From positions 1 through 50,398 of the IMG/VR virus record IMGVR_UViG_3300042351_001561: DNA of 50,398 bases; one strand, given 5' to 3'. This document shows positions 15,451-21,745 of this stretch, one piece after another. The notes beneath the pieces are model-generated. The model had not been told where the DNA came from. It did not search any database and saw only the letters and a list, made by a program, of their open reading frames with translations. How positions within the stretch are numbered: the stretch's first letter is position 1; each line of letters starts with the position of its first letter. Position numbers and translations under genes: made by a program. Source of the DNA: a virus.

Positions 15451-17115
15451 ATGGCCAATAAAGTCGTAGCATATAATAGTGGAACAGTAACAGCTTATGG
15501 TACCAAATATGGTAACCATGAAGTTGGTACGGTTGCTAATGACTATAGGGTGAATACTGGTGGTTTAACTTGGTATAACTCACCCACACATAGCAATGAT
15601 TATGTTATGATTTCCAACTCATATGAGCTTGGGTTTAGCACGCAAGGTAACGCAAAACCTTTATTTTGGGTGGCTAGCAGTGATGCTGATTTTTTAGCGA
15701 TAGTAAACAAATTAAACGACAGACGTGGTATGGCTTTGTTGAATACGGTTGCGGCTGCTGTAATCTGGGTTAACGCTAGTAACAAATATTATTTGATTAA
15801 TACACCAAATCTCGTAACTTCGGGACTTATTATGCAATTAGACGCTAATGAAACCGATAGTTACCCAGGTTCAGGAACAACGGTATTTAATTTACAAAGT
15901 GGTTCGTATAACCATACTTTAACGGGAGCTACATATACCGTGCTTGATGGAATTAAATGTTTTGATTGCACAACAGGAACTAAAAGAGTTGTCGTGGATG
16001 GAACTGGTCCTACCTTACCAACTTCGGGATACACATATATTACTTGGGCAAGAATCATTTCAAGTTCTGCTAATTGGAGATCTTTACTTAGAACCAACAA
16101 TAGTGTTCCACTTTTAGTTGAAGTTGCAACTGATAATTTGGGTTACTATGATTCCGTATTCCGAGATTCGGGGTATGATGTTACACCAGATGAAGATGTG
16201 TGGGTACAATATGCGGTAGTCGGAGATGATACATCAAGTATTTTTTATATTAACGGAACTCAGGTTGGAACGGTTGCTTATGGTGCGGGTGGAGATACTC
16301 ATCTAGAATGGGGTAATAATGTCACCGCAGGACAACCATTTGGATACATAGCGAATTTATATTTTTATAATAGGAAATTAACGTTAGGAGAAATAACACA
16401 ACAATACAATTATTTGGCCCCAAGATTTGTGGCACCTGTAACAAGTAACCTTAGGTTATATTATGACCCAAGTAATTTATCAAGTTACCCTGGAACAGGT
16501 ACGACAATTAATGATTTATCAGGTAATGGTTTGAATGGTACAATGTCCAATATCACATATACATCACCATACTTTACATATAATGGTTCTTCATCACAAA
16601 TAGCAATTGCGGATAATGTATTATTAGAGCCTGGAAGTGGGGATTGGACTATGGAAGTATGGGTGAATCAAGCAGTTTTAGGTAATGATGTTGTTCTTGG
16701 AAAGTTTGATAATGGGGGGTTAACTATAGATGTAAGTTATAGTATCAGAACAACCAATACTACATACTACGCTCAATTGGGTTCAGGTAGTGGTAGTGGT
16801 TCATCATTGTTTGTTAATAGTACAAACTACGTTGGAACGATTGGTACTTGGTATCAGATAGTTTATGTGTTTACTAATGTCGCATCTAATACACTTGAAA
16901 CATTTGTAAATGGTGTAAGTATAGGAAGTGTAAGTCATAGTTTACCAAGTATATTAAACTCAACTAACCCACTTTACATAGGTAGTTATAATGGTGGGGA
17001 ATACTCTCAATACTTTGATGGAAAAATTGGTATAACTCGTTTATACAACGCAGCGCTTACCTCAGCACAAGTATTACAAAACTTTAATGCGGATAAATCA
17101 AAATACGGATTATAA
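15451..17115 (+). CDS. Double-LamG tail fibre / adhesin
   Basis: A 554-residue protein. It has the same base domain as the proteins at 9607 and 10656 (VVAYNSG, NTGGLTWYNSP). Two LamG-like domains follow: about 130-325 (SYPGSGTTVFNLQSG, FYINGTQVGTVAYG) and about 335-554 (SSYPGTGTTINDLSGNGLNGTMSN, WTMEVWVNQ, GTWYQIVYVFT, GKIGITRLYNAALTSAQVLQNF). Probably binds host or environmental glycans. A bidirectional terminator follows. Confidence 0.8.
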   Translation: MANKVVAYNSGTVTAYGTKYGNHEVGTVANDYRVNTGGLTWYNSPTHSNDYVMISNSYELGFSTQGNAKPLFWVASSDADFLAIVNKLNDRRGMALLNTVAAAVIWVNASNKYYLINTPNLVTSGLIMQLDANETDSYPGSGTTVFNLQSGSYNHTLTGATYTVLDGIKCFDCTTGTKRVVVDGTGPTLPTSGYTYITWARIISSSANWRSLLRTNNSVPLLVEVATDNLGYYDSVFRDSGYDVTPDEDVWVQYAVVGDDTSSIFYINGTQVGTVAYGAGGDTHLEWGNNVTAGQPFGYIANLYFYNRKLTLGEITQQYNYLAPRFVAPVTSNLRLYYDPSNLSSYPGTGTTINDLSGNGLNGTMSNITYTSPYFTYNGSSSQIAIADNVLLEPGSGDWTMEVWVNQAVLGNDVVLGKFDNGGLTIDVSYSIRTTNTTYYAQLGSGSGSGSSLFVNSTNYVGTIGTWYQIVYVFTNVASNTLETFVNGVSIGSVSHSLPSILNSTNPLYIGSYNGGEYSQYFDGKIGITRLYNAALTSAQVLQNFNADKSKYGL

Positions 17116-17141
17116 CAATTACAATTTCTTAAGACAAAAAA

Positions 17142-17165
17142 AAAAGGAGCTTTTAAGCTCCTTTT
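17142..17165. terminator. Strong bidirectional terminator
   Basis: AAAAGGAGCTT (17142-17152) and AAGCTCCTTTT (17155-17165) are perfect inverted copies with a 2-base loop, flanked by A and T runs. It separates convergent genes, and the stop of the minus-strand gene lies in the hairpin. Confidence 0.85.
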
Positions 17166-17683
17166 TCATTTTCTTTAATTATTAGTTCACCTAGAACTTC
17201 CATTTTCCCGAGCAGTTCTTGAAAATCTATTTGTTCAATACCCATATCATCTTTAGTGGATGTGTATAGTTTTTCTAACAAATCTTTGTATTCTTTCTTA
17301 GCGTCTTCCATATCCAACTCACCTTTGGAAGCTTTTTCGTAATATTCTAATTTAACTTCGAAATGGTGGTACGTTAATAAAGCGGCACCACCTTTTTCTT
17401 TGGCGTTACCAGCAATTGTTTCAGCACCACCCAATCTTGTTTCAGCAAATGATTCAAGTTTTGTTGATTCATCTTCGGCCAATTCAATAGGGTTTCCTGG
17501 ACCATGGTTTGTTCTTATGGTAGAGGGTGCATTACCGACAGGATTACCTGGGCCACGAACAACCTTATCAGTCCATTTATGTTTTGTTGTACCAGTTGGG
17601 TTTTGCGATTGTGGGGTTGACCCATCCTCATTTAAACCCATCATAGTTTTTATACGTGATATTTGTTCGTTAATGTTTTCCAT
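17153..17683 (-). CDS. Tagged helical protein
   Basis: A 176-residue protein. Residues 3-19 are the tag (INEQISRIKTMMGLNE). A Pro/Gly/Thr-rich linker follows (about 20-70), then a helical half with SFAETRLGGAETIAGNAKEKGGAALLTYHHFEVKLEYYEKA, a pattern I associate with other orphans of this phage group. Function is unknown. The flexible linker after the tag looks like a spacer between a removable leader and a folded cargo. Confidence 0.75.
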   Translation of the reverse strand: MENINEQISRIKTMMGLNEDGSTPQSQNPTGTTKHKWTDKVVRGPGNPVGNAPSTIRTNHGPGNPIELAEDESTKLESFAETRLGGAETIAGNAKEKGGAALLTYHHFEVKLEYYEKASKGELDMEDAKKEYKDLLEKLYTSTKDDMGIEQIDFQELLGKMEVLGELIIKENEKGA

Positions 17684-17686
17684 AAA

Positions 17687-17953
17687 TTAATCTTTGTCTT
17701 TATTTTCTTCTTCGTGTTTATAATTAAAATGATTACTTTCTATATCAATAAATTCGTCATTATCTGTTAAAGCCCTATAACTTGTGTAACCTATGAATAA
17801 CACAAACTGAAAAAATAATGTATATAATACTGGGTGCCAATCTAAAGGGTTTGCTTTACCGATTAAATAAACTAAAGTAAGATACGCAAAACCACATTGG
17901 AACATCATCAAAACCAAAAAGGGTATCACGTATAGTTTGATGAAATTTATCAT
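17687..17953 (-). CDS. Small two-helix membrane protein
   Basis: An 88-residue protein with two hydrophobic segments (about 6-32 and 42-60) and an acidic C-terminal tail. The topology is holin- or inhibitor-like, but there is no specific signature. It sits between two tagged genes, with 1-3 base spacings, so it is co-transcribed with them. Confidence 0.65.
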   Translation of the reverse strand: MINFIKLYVIPFLVLMMFQCGFAYLTLVYLIGKANPLDWHPVLYTLFFQFVLFIGYTSYRALTDNDEFIDIESNHFNYKHEEENKDKD

Positions 17954-17954
17954 T

Positions 17955-19316
17955 TTAATTAATGTAGTTTGTTAATTCATATCTACCAGATTCCATTCTA
18001 TATAAAGAGATCTGTAACATTTTTCTAGCTGGCATACCATCCTTTGAATCTCCCACTATTTTAAACCAACCTCTATCATCTTCTTCGCCAGGTTTAAGTG
18101 ATTTAAATTTAAATGAAGCAAGAAACTCTCCTTGTGAATACATTTTTAATGTATTTTCATTAAAATCAAATGATAAAGTAAAAACCTTTCCAGTACCAGA
18201 ATTGGTAAAGAAATCAGTAGGTTGCGTTACCGATTTTGTTCTTCCACCCGATTGACTCGAAAAAGTTTTTTCATAGTTATCTGCGGTAAAACCACCATAT
18301 TTATTTAATTCAATTATACCTAATTCAGTTACCTTAATTTTAACCTCTTTAACCATTAATTCAACGCTGTAACTAACCGTTTGACCATAAGCAACATGTT
18401 CTGGGTTAATACTTTCCCAATTAACAGTATAACCTTTATTTGTGGCATATTCTTCTGCTGATTCTAAAGCACCCGCTTGAGTCTCAAAATACGTTTCTTG
18501 TTGGATTTTTCTAGCCTCACCCATTTCTTTGTTTTCATAAACTGGACCATCTTTACCACCTCTAGTTTCCATAAAAGATTTTTCTTCTTCCTCAAGCTCT
18601 TTTTGTAATTTATCAATACTTTCCATAGCAAGATCCCAACCACCGATCGCTGACTCCTCGTCAACCTCTTCTCTAATACCTAAATTATCTAATGCGTCTC
18701 TAGTATCTTCGAACCCAGGGATATCTTTGGGTGTTTCTTGTTCATTATCAATTTTAGTTATAAGTTCTTTAATATATTCATCAGCATTCATCTTCGTAAC
18801 AACACCAGAAACAAACTCGTTGGCTTTAGTGTTTTCTTCCCCACCCAATTCATCTGCAAGAACCATAATCATACCCATCTGTTCGAAAGTCATCCTGTTA
18901 GATGGTCTATTCAAAATAGCGGTTGATTTACTAATATTCTCATCTATTTCTTCTTCAGCCTCACAATGCTCACCACATTCAGAACAAATGTCATGCATAA
19001 CAATAGGTGCACCACAACAATCTGAAAGACCTTCACCATCACTATCACTAGGGTCAAACGCTTCATTTTTTTCAAATGTTTCTGGATCTCTATCTTGTTT
19101 ATTAGCGGTTGCGTAATAAACTTCTTCACCTTTTTCTTTACCGTATTGATCTTTGAATTTATCTTTAACCTCATCGTTTTCACCCATCTCTTCTTCTCTC
19201 ATTGAGTTTACTATATCTGAAGGGGAAAGTTCTTTTATGGTATCTGGGCTAGTATGGGTAACACCCATCATTTCTTGTATTCTGGTAAGTTCTTCGTTTA
19301 AACTAATTTTTTTCAT
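17955..19316 (-). CDS. Tagged multidomain protein with zinc ribbon
   Basis: A 453-residue protein. The N-terminal tag (SLNEELTRIQEMMGVTHT) keeps the first LNE but not the second cleavage-like site. Residues about 58-80 (DQYGKEKGEEVYYATANK) are a phage-conserved motif. Residues about 97-120 are a zinc ribbon (LSDCCGAPIVMHDICSECGEHCE). A long acidic helical region follows, and the last 160 residues look beta-rich. Function is unknown. A TATTTATA element at 19329-19336 precedes the start. Confidence 0.7.
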   Translation of the reverse strand: MKKISLNEELTRIQEMMGVTHTSPDTIKELSPSDIVNSMREEEMGENDEVKDKFKDQYGKEKGEEVYYATANKQDRDPETFEKNEAFDPSDSDGEGLSDCCGAPIVMHDICSECGEHCEAEEEIDENISKSTAILNRPSNRMTFEQMGMIMVLADELGGEENTKANEFVSGVVTKMNADEYIKELITKIDNEQETPKDIPGFEDTRDALDNLGIREEVDEESAIGGWDLAMESIDKLQKELEEEEKSFMETRGGKDGPVYENKEMGEARKIQQETYFETQAGALESAEEYATNKGYTVNWESINPEHVAYGQTVSYSVELMVKEVKIKVTELGIIELNKYGGFTADNYEKTFSSQSGGRTKSVTQPTDFFTNSGTGKVFTLSFDFNENTLKMYSQGEFLASFKFKSLKPGEEDDRGWFKIVGDSKDGMPARKMLQISLYRMESGRYELTNYIN

Positions 19317-19328
19317 AAAAGCGTTTAT

Positions 19329-19336
19329 TATAAATA
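19329..19336 (-). promoter_or_regulatory. TATTTATA element, minus strand
   Basis: Reads TATTTATA on the minus strand 12 bases before the ATG at 19316, heading the three-gene run 19316 to 17153. Confidence 0.5.
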
Positions 19337-19383
19337 CTTTTATAAATGAAAAAAAGACGGTACTGGTAATTTAAATGTTAAGT

Positions 19384-19456
19384 CGTCCTAGCTGGATTCG
19401 AACCAGCGGCCTTTTTCGTATCAGGAAAATGCTCTAACCAACTGAGCTACAGGACG
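19384..19456 (-). tRNA. tRNA-Ile(GAT)
   Basis: Full cloverleaf on the minus strand: acceptor CGTCCTG/TAGGACG with one G-U, anticodon stem TTTTC/GAAAA, loop CTGATAC giving anticodon GAT, and a GGTTCGAATCC T-arm. Last tRNA of the array in transcription order. Confidence 0.95.
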
Positions 19457-19472
19457 ATAAATTAGATTTTGC

Positions 19473-19517
19473 ACAATAAAGTAGGTTGCTTTATCGTAGC
19501 AAAAACAGGTTTATTGT
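19473..19517. repeat. Structured spacer between tRNA-Ile and tRNA-Arg
   Basis: ACAATAAA (19473-19480) and TTTATTGT (19510-19517) are perfect inverted arms enclosing a smaller TTGCT/AGCAA pairing. No T tract follows, so it looks like a processing hairpin rather than a terminator. Confidence 0.5.
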
Positions 19518-19590
19518 ACCTTCAGAGAGACTCGAACTCCCAACCCTTTCATTCGTATTGAAATACTCTAATCCATTGAGCTATGAAGGT
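19518..19590 (-). tRNA. tRNA-Arg(ACG)
   Basis: Cloverleaf with acceptor ACCTTCA/TGAAGGT, anticodon stem TTTCA/TGAAA, loop ATACGAA giving ACG, and a GAGTTCGAGTC T-arm. An A34 anticodon would normally need deamination to inosine. Confidence 0.93.
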
Positions 19591-19596
19591 ATTTTG

Positions 19597-19670
19597 GGTG
19601 ACTGATGGGTTTCGATCCCACTACCTTTGGTTCCACAAACCAATGCTCTCCCGATTGAGCTACAGACACC
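19597..19670 (-). tRNA. tRNA-His(GTG)
   Basis: Anticodon stem TTGGT/ACCAA with loop TTGTGGA gives GTG. The extra 5' G (G-1) opposite C73, diagnostic of tRNA-His, is present. The acceptor has one T-T mismatch, and the T-loop is ATCGAAA rather than TTCGAAT. Confidence 0.9.
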
Positions 19671-19678
19671 ATGTATGG

Positions 19679-19750
19679 TAGCGAGAGGGAGTTTCGAAAT
19701 CCCGACCTTTCGGATATGAGCCGAATGCTCTTCCTCTGAGCTATCTCGCC
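19679..19750 (-). tRNA. tRNA-Met(CAT)
   Basis: Acceptor GGCGAGA/TCTCGCT, anticodon stem TTCGG/CCGAA, loop CTCATAT giving CAT. It could be elongator Met, or Ile2 if lysidine-modified. The acceptor starts with a G-U rather than the mismatch of initiators. Confidence 0.92.
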
Positions 19751-19755
19751 ATTTT

Positions 19756-19772
19756 CTCGCCAATCTGGCGAG
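19756..19772. repeat. Hairpin copying the tRNA-Met 5' end
   Basis: CTCGCCA and TGGCGAG pair around a 3-base loop between tRNA-Gln and tRNA-Met. On the minus strand GGCGAGATAG, the first ten bases of tRNA-Met, has an inverted counterpart here, so the precursor could fold alternatively. Confidence 0.45.
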
Positions 19773-19779
19773 ATAGTTG

Positions 19780-19850
19780 TTGTCCTGAGAGGATTCGAAC
19801 CTCTATTCTCTGGATCAAAACCAGATGTGCTGCCTTTACACCACAGGACA
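19780..19850 (-). tRNA. tRNA-Gln(TTG)
   Basis: Starts TGTCCTGTGG as tRNA-Gln species do, acceptor TGTCCTG/CAGGACA, anticodon stem TCTGG/CCAGA, loop TTTTGAT giving TTG. Confidence 0.93.
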
Positions 19851-19856
19851 ATATAG

Positions 19857-19929
19857 TGGAGCCAGTGGGACTTGAACCCACATCCTCTACCTTGCAAGGG
19901 TAGCGCTCAGCCAATTGAGCTATGACCCC
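19857..19929 (-). tRNA. tRNA-Ala(TGC)
   Basis: Acceptor GGGGTCA/TGGCTCC containing the G3-T70 (G3:U70) pair that identifies tRNA-Ala, anticodon stem CTACC/GGTAG, loop CTTGCAA giving TGC. It begins 1 base after the stop of the HExxH gene. Confidence 0.95.
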
Positions 19930-19930
19930 A

Positions 19931-20389
19931 TTAATTTTGTCGAAGACGTATCTGTTTTAAACAATGGGTCAACAGATACTGTTCAACATTAGGTATTTTC
20001 CTTAAGAAGTCATACTCATATGAATAACAAAGTATTTCTTCTCTTGGTGATTCTTGAATACCCCTATGTCTAAGATAAAGATGTAAAGATTCGTGTACAA
20101 TAACAGCAGCGAGATTATTTAAGGATTTAGCCTTAGCATCTGTAGATGATATTATTATACTTCCTTTTGTATCTTTAGAACCCTCATTTGTTGAGTAACC
20201 ACCAGACCAAAAAGTTATTTTATCACAAACTTGTAACACAAGTTTATAAGTTGTGGTATCTGTTTGCTTAATAATCGCTAATGCGCTATCAGCTTTTAGA
20301 TCCCAACCATCCCCAGCTTTATCTATTACAATTTGTGATTTACAAATCGTTGTGGATAAAACCATTATGATTATTATTAGTTTTCTCAT
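19931..20389 (-). CDS. Exported HExxH metallopeptidase-like protein inside the tRNA array
   Basis: A 152-residue protein. The start at 20389 gives a signal peptide (MRKLIIIIMVLSTTICKSQ). The mature part has VIVHESLHLYL, an HExxH zinc-protease motif, followed about 15-20 residues later by EEILCYSYEYDF, which could supply a third Glu ligand. Family is not clear. An exported zinc protease in a tRNA array is odd: it may act on the cell wall or envelope, or be a moron gene. A TATTTATT word (20393-20400) precedes the start, so it may also be transcribed on its own. Confidence 0.7.
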   Translation of the reverse strand: MRKLIIIIMVLSTTICKSQIVIDKAGDGWDLKADSALAIIKQTDTTTYKLVLQVCDKITFWSGGYSTNEGSKDTKGSIIISSTDAKAKSLNNLAAVIVHESLHLYLRHRGIQESPREEILCYSYEYDFLRKIPNVEQYLLTHCLKQIRLRQN

Positions 20390-20401
20390 ACTAATAAATA
20401 G

Positions 20402-20484
20402 TGCCAGCAGGTGGACTCGAACCACCGAACTCAAATGAGAGCGGGTTTACAATCCGCTGCAATTGCCGCTATGCGATACTGGCA
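20402..20484 (-). tRNA. tRNA-Tyr(GTA)
   Basis: Class II tRNA with a long variable arm (CTCATTTGAG). Acceptor TGCCAGT/GCTGGCA, anticodon stem GCGGA/CCCGC with an A-C at the loop end, loop TTGTAAA giving GTA. The base after the acceptor is C rather than the usual A. Confidence 0.85.
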
Positions 20485-20624
20485 AGTAAGGAAAGAGGAA
20501 GATGGTCTAGTGGACATCCTCTTTTACGATCGGCATTACTTAGGTGAATACCTACAAACTCCGATCACACCAGTCAGTATTCACTCTCGAACTATTAATG
20601 TGATCATTCCCCGATCAACCTTTG
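20485..20624 (-). ncRNA. Structured spacer, possible small stable RNA
   Basis: A 140-base gap inside the array that does not fold as a tRNA. It contains AAGAGGA/TCCTCTT arms (20493-20499, 20517-20523) with a GTC/GAC inner stem. It also has GATCGG/CCGATC arms (20528-20533, 20561-20566) enclosing a perfect TAGGT-GAAT-ACCTA hairpin. T4 also carries two stable RNAs of unknown function in its tRNA cluster. Whether this is such an RNA, a decayed tRNA or a processing spacer is open. Confidence 0.4.
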
Positions 20625-20697
20625 TACACCCTATAGGACTCGAACCTATGACATCTGCCATGTAAGGGCAGCGCTCTACCAACTGAGCTAAAGGTGC
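20625..20697 (-). tRNA. tRNA-Val(TAC)
   Basis: Acceptor GCACCTT/AGGGTGT with two wobbles, anticodon stem CTGCC/GGCAG, loop CTTACAT giving TAC, normal T-arm. Confidence 0.94.
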
Positions 20698-20702
20698 ATG
20701 TG

Positions 20703-20782
20703 TACCCCTGGCAAGACTCGAACTTGCAATGCTTTCGCTCTGGTTTCTAAGACCAGCGGCTATACCATTCGCCTACAAGGGC
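20703..20782 (-). tRNA. tRNA-Leu(TAG)
   Basis: Class II tRNA with variable arm AGCGAAAGCAT, acceptor GCCCTTG/CAGGGGT, anticodon stem CTGGT/ACCAG, loop CTTAGAA giving TAG. Reads CTA and CTG. Confidence 0.93.
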
Positions 20783-20788
20783 ATTTAG

Positions 20789-20861
20789 CACGCCTGGCTG
20801 GATTCGAACCAACGACACCTGGTTTTGGAGACCAGTGCTCTACCAACTGAGCTACAGACGT
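20789..20861 (-). tRNA. tRNA-Trp(CCA)
   Basis: Acceptor ACGTCTG/CAGGCGT, anticodon stem CTGGT/ACCAG, loop CTCCAAA giving CCA, discriminator G. Confidence 0.94.
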
Positions 20862-20870
20862 GTGTATTTG

Positions 20871-20940
20871 AGTATAAGGTTGGAATCGAACCAACACCGT
20901 TGGTGTTGCAGACCAACCGACCACCACGATCAACTTATAC
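20871..20940 (-). tRNA. tRNA-Cys(GCA)
   Basis: Acceptor GTATAAG/CTTATAC, anticodon stem TTGGT/ACCAA, loop CTGCAAC giving GCA, discriminator T as expected for tRNA-Cys. The D-loop is unusually short. Confidence 0.88.
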
Positions 20941-20945
20941 ATTTG

Positions 20946-21020
20946 TGTCCCCGATGAGATTCGAACTCATGACTCCCTCATTAAAAGTGAGGTGCTCTAA
21001 ACCAACTGAGCTACGAAGAC
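20946..21020 (-). tRNA. tRNA-Lys(TTT)
   Basis: Acceptor GTCTTCG/CGGGGAC, anticodon stem CCTCA/TGAGG, loop CTTTTAA giving TTT, normal T-arm. Confidence 0.94.
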
Positions 21021-21026
21021 ATTTTG

Positions 21027-21102
21027 TCAGGATAGCTGGATTCGAACCAGCGATCCCCTGCGTCCAAGGCAGGTAGGGACGACCTGACTCCCCCATATCC
21101 TG
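21027..21102 (-). tRNA. tRNA-Pro(TGG)
   Basis: Acceptor CAGGATA/TATCCTG, anticodon stem CCTGC/GCAGG, loop CTTGGAC giving TGG. First tRNA transcribed, 30 bases after the attenuator's T run. Confidence 0.94.
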
Positions 21103-21132
21103 AAATAAATTACCAATACGTCAAAGAACTGC

Positions 21133-21163
21133 AAAAAAAAACCCTGAACTTGTAGGTCCAGGG
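21133..21163 (-). terminator. Attenuator terminator before the tRNA array
   Basis: On the minus strand CCCTGGAC pairs with GTTCAGGG around a 6-base loop, followed by nine T. It stands between the leader peptide and tRNA-Pro. Its 5' arm (CTGGACCT, 21161 to 21154) can instead pair along all eight bases, with one G-U, with AGGTTCAG of the leader (21224 to 21217). Confidence 0.85.
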
Positions 21164-21199
21164 CTTTGTGTTTTCTAGTTTTAGTTTTATTCTATAACA

Positions 21200-21298
21200 T
21201 TATGAAAATACTTGGTCTGAACCTGGCACGGCATGACGATACCACTGGCAAATTGCCATCGGTTTAATCACTGCGATATGTAGGTTCATATTTTTCAT
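21200..21298 (-). CDS. Putative 32-residue leader peptide of the tRNA operon
   Basis: A short reading frame in the leader transcript, starting 25 bases downstream of a host-type -7 box in an A-rich start context. Codons 6-21 read LHIAVIKPMAICQWYR. These 16 residues contain exactly the 13 amino acids of the downstream tRNAs (Leu, His, Ile, Ala, Val, Lys, Pro, Met, Cys, Gln, Trp, Tyr, Arg) and nothing else. Codons 22-25 stay in the set. Each of the 13 has at least one codon its phage tRNA can read, including CTA for anticodon TAG. The codons are more GC-rich than in neighbouring genes. Role inferred: ribosome stalling on any of these codons switches the downstream terminator off. I found no other function to propose. 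Confidence 0.75.
   Translation of the reverse strand: MKNMNLHIAVIKPMAICQWYRHAVPGSDQVFS
21217..21288 (-). promoter_or_regulatory. Leader RNA with alternative pairing (regions 1 and 2)
   Basis: Region 1, TGAACCT (21288 to 21282), at codons 4-6, pairs perfectly with region 2, AGGTTCA (21224 to 21218), at codons 25-28. Between them lie inner pairings (TGGCA/TGCCA and others). Region 2 can alternatively pair with region 3 in the terminator 5' arm. The geometry is that of the trp attenuator: a stall at codons 6-21 blocks region 1 and leaves region 2 free for antitermination, whereas a ribosome at the end of the peptide covers region 2 and allows termination. Confidence 0.7.
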
Positions 21299-21322
21299 TT
21301 TACGTTATTGTTATAATTAGTA

Positions 21323-21353
21323 CAAAAGTAAGCAAAGTTCCTTTAATAAACAA
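21323..21353 (-). promoter_or_regulatory. Host-type promoter of the tRNA leader
   Basis: On the minus strand TTG (21353-21351), then 20 bases, then TACTTTTG (21330-21323). This matches the Bacteroidetes primary-sigma consensus (-33 TTG, -7 TAnnTTTG). The same 20-base spacing recurs at 31222, 34918, 34935, 37700 and 41128. Confidence 0.8.
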
Positions 21354-21370
21354 GTTTTTTTTAATTTTTT

Positions 21371-21616
21371 TTAAAAATCATCATCCTGGTCATCATCAAA
21401 CTCACTTTTTTCATTAATATAATAACCTTCTTCGATATCGGTTATTATAGTTTCAATCTCATAAAGGACATCATCTATTCTGCCAAAAATGTTTTCAGAT
21501 ACATCATCTTTAAAGTTCTCATTATTGATTTCTCCTAATTTATTTTGTTGTTCATCAGCTAATATTATTAACTGTTGTTGTAATTCTTTTAAGTATTCAA
21601 GTGCAATTTTATTCAT
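21371..21616 (-). CDS. Small acidic helical protein
   Basis: An 81-residue protein, helical and acidic (DIEEGYYINEKSEFDDDQDDDF at the C-terminus). No family recognised. It is preceded by TATTTATT on the minus strand at 21633-21640. Transcription from it would run into the tRNA leader. Confidence 0.6.
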   Translation of the reverse strand: MNKIALEYLKELQQQLIILADEQQNKLGEINNENFKDDVSENIFGRIDDVLYEIETIITDIEEGYYINEKSEFDDDQDDDF

Positions 21617-21717
21617 ACCCTATTTTTTAATCAATAAATATCCGTATTTATTGCAAAAGTTATTTCATGTTTAACACTTTTTTTTTCAAAGTAAATGGTT
21701 TTTTTAAGTTTTTTTTA

Positions 21718-21725
21718 TATTTATA
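21718..21725 (+). promoter_or_regulatory. TATTTATA element (exported-protein cluster)
   Basis: TATTTATA ends 20 bases before the ATG at 21746 and heads the plus-strand cluster 21746-30214, whose genes are spaced by -4 to 12 bases. Confidence 0.5.
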
Positions 21726-21745
21726 AGTAATCAAAACAACTAAAC

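Noticed and set aside
20485-20624. A fourteenth tRNA in the gap between tRNA-Val and tRNA-Tyr
   Set aside because: No acceptor, anticodon and T-arm combination can be drawn on either strand; only simple hairpins.
21218-21288. The 71-base structure with 7-bp ends as a tRNA or known riboswitch
   Set aside because: Size and outer stem suit a tRNA, but there is no T-arm or anticodon arm, and I could match it to no riboswitch; the coding content fits an attenuator leader better.
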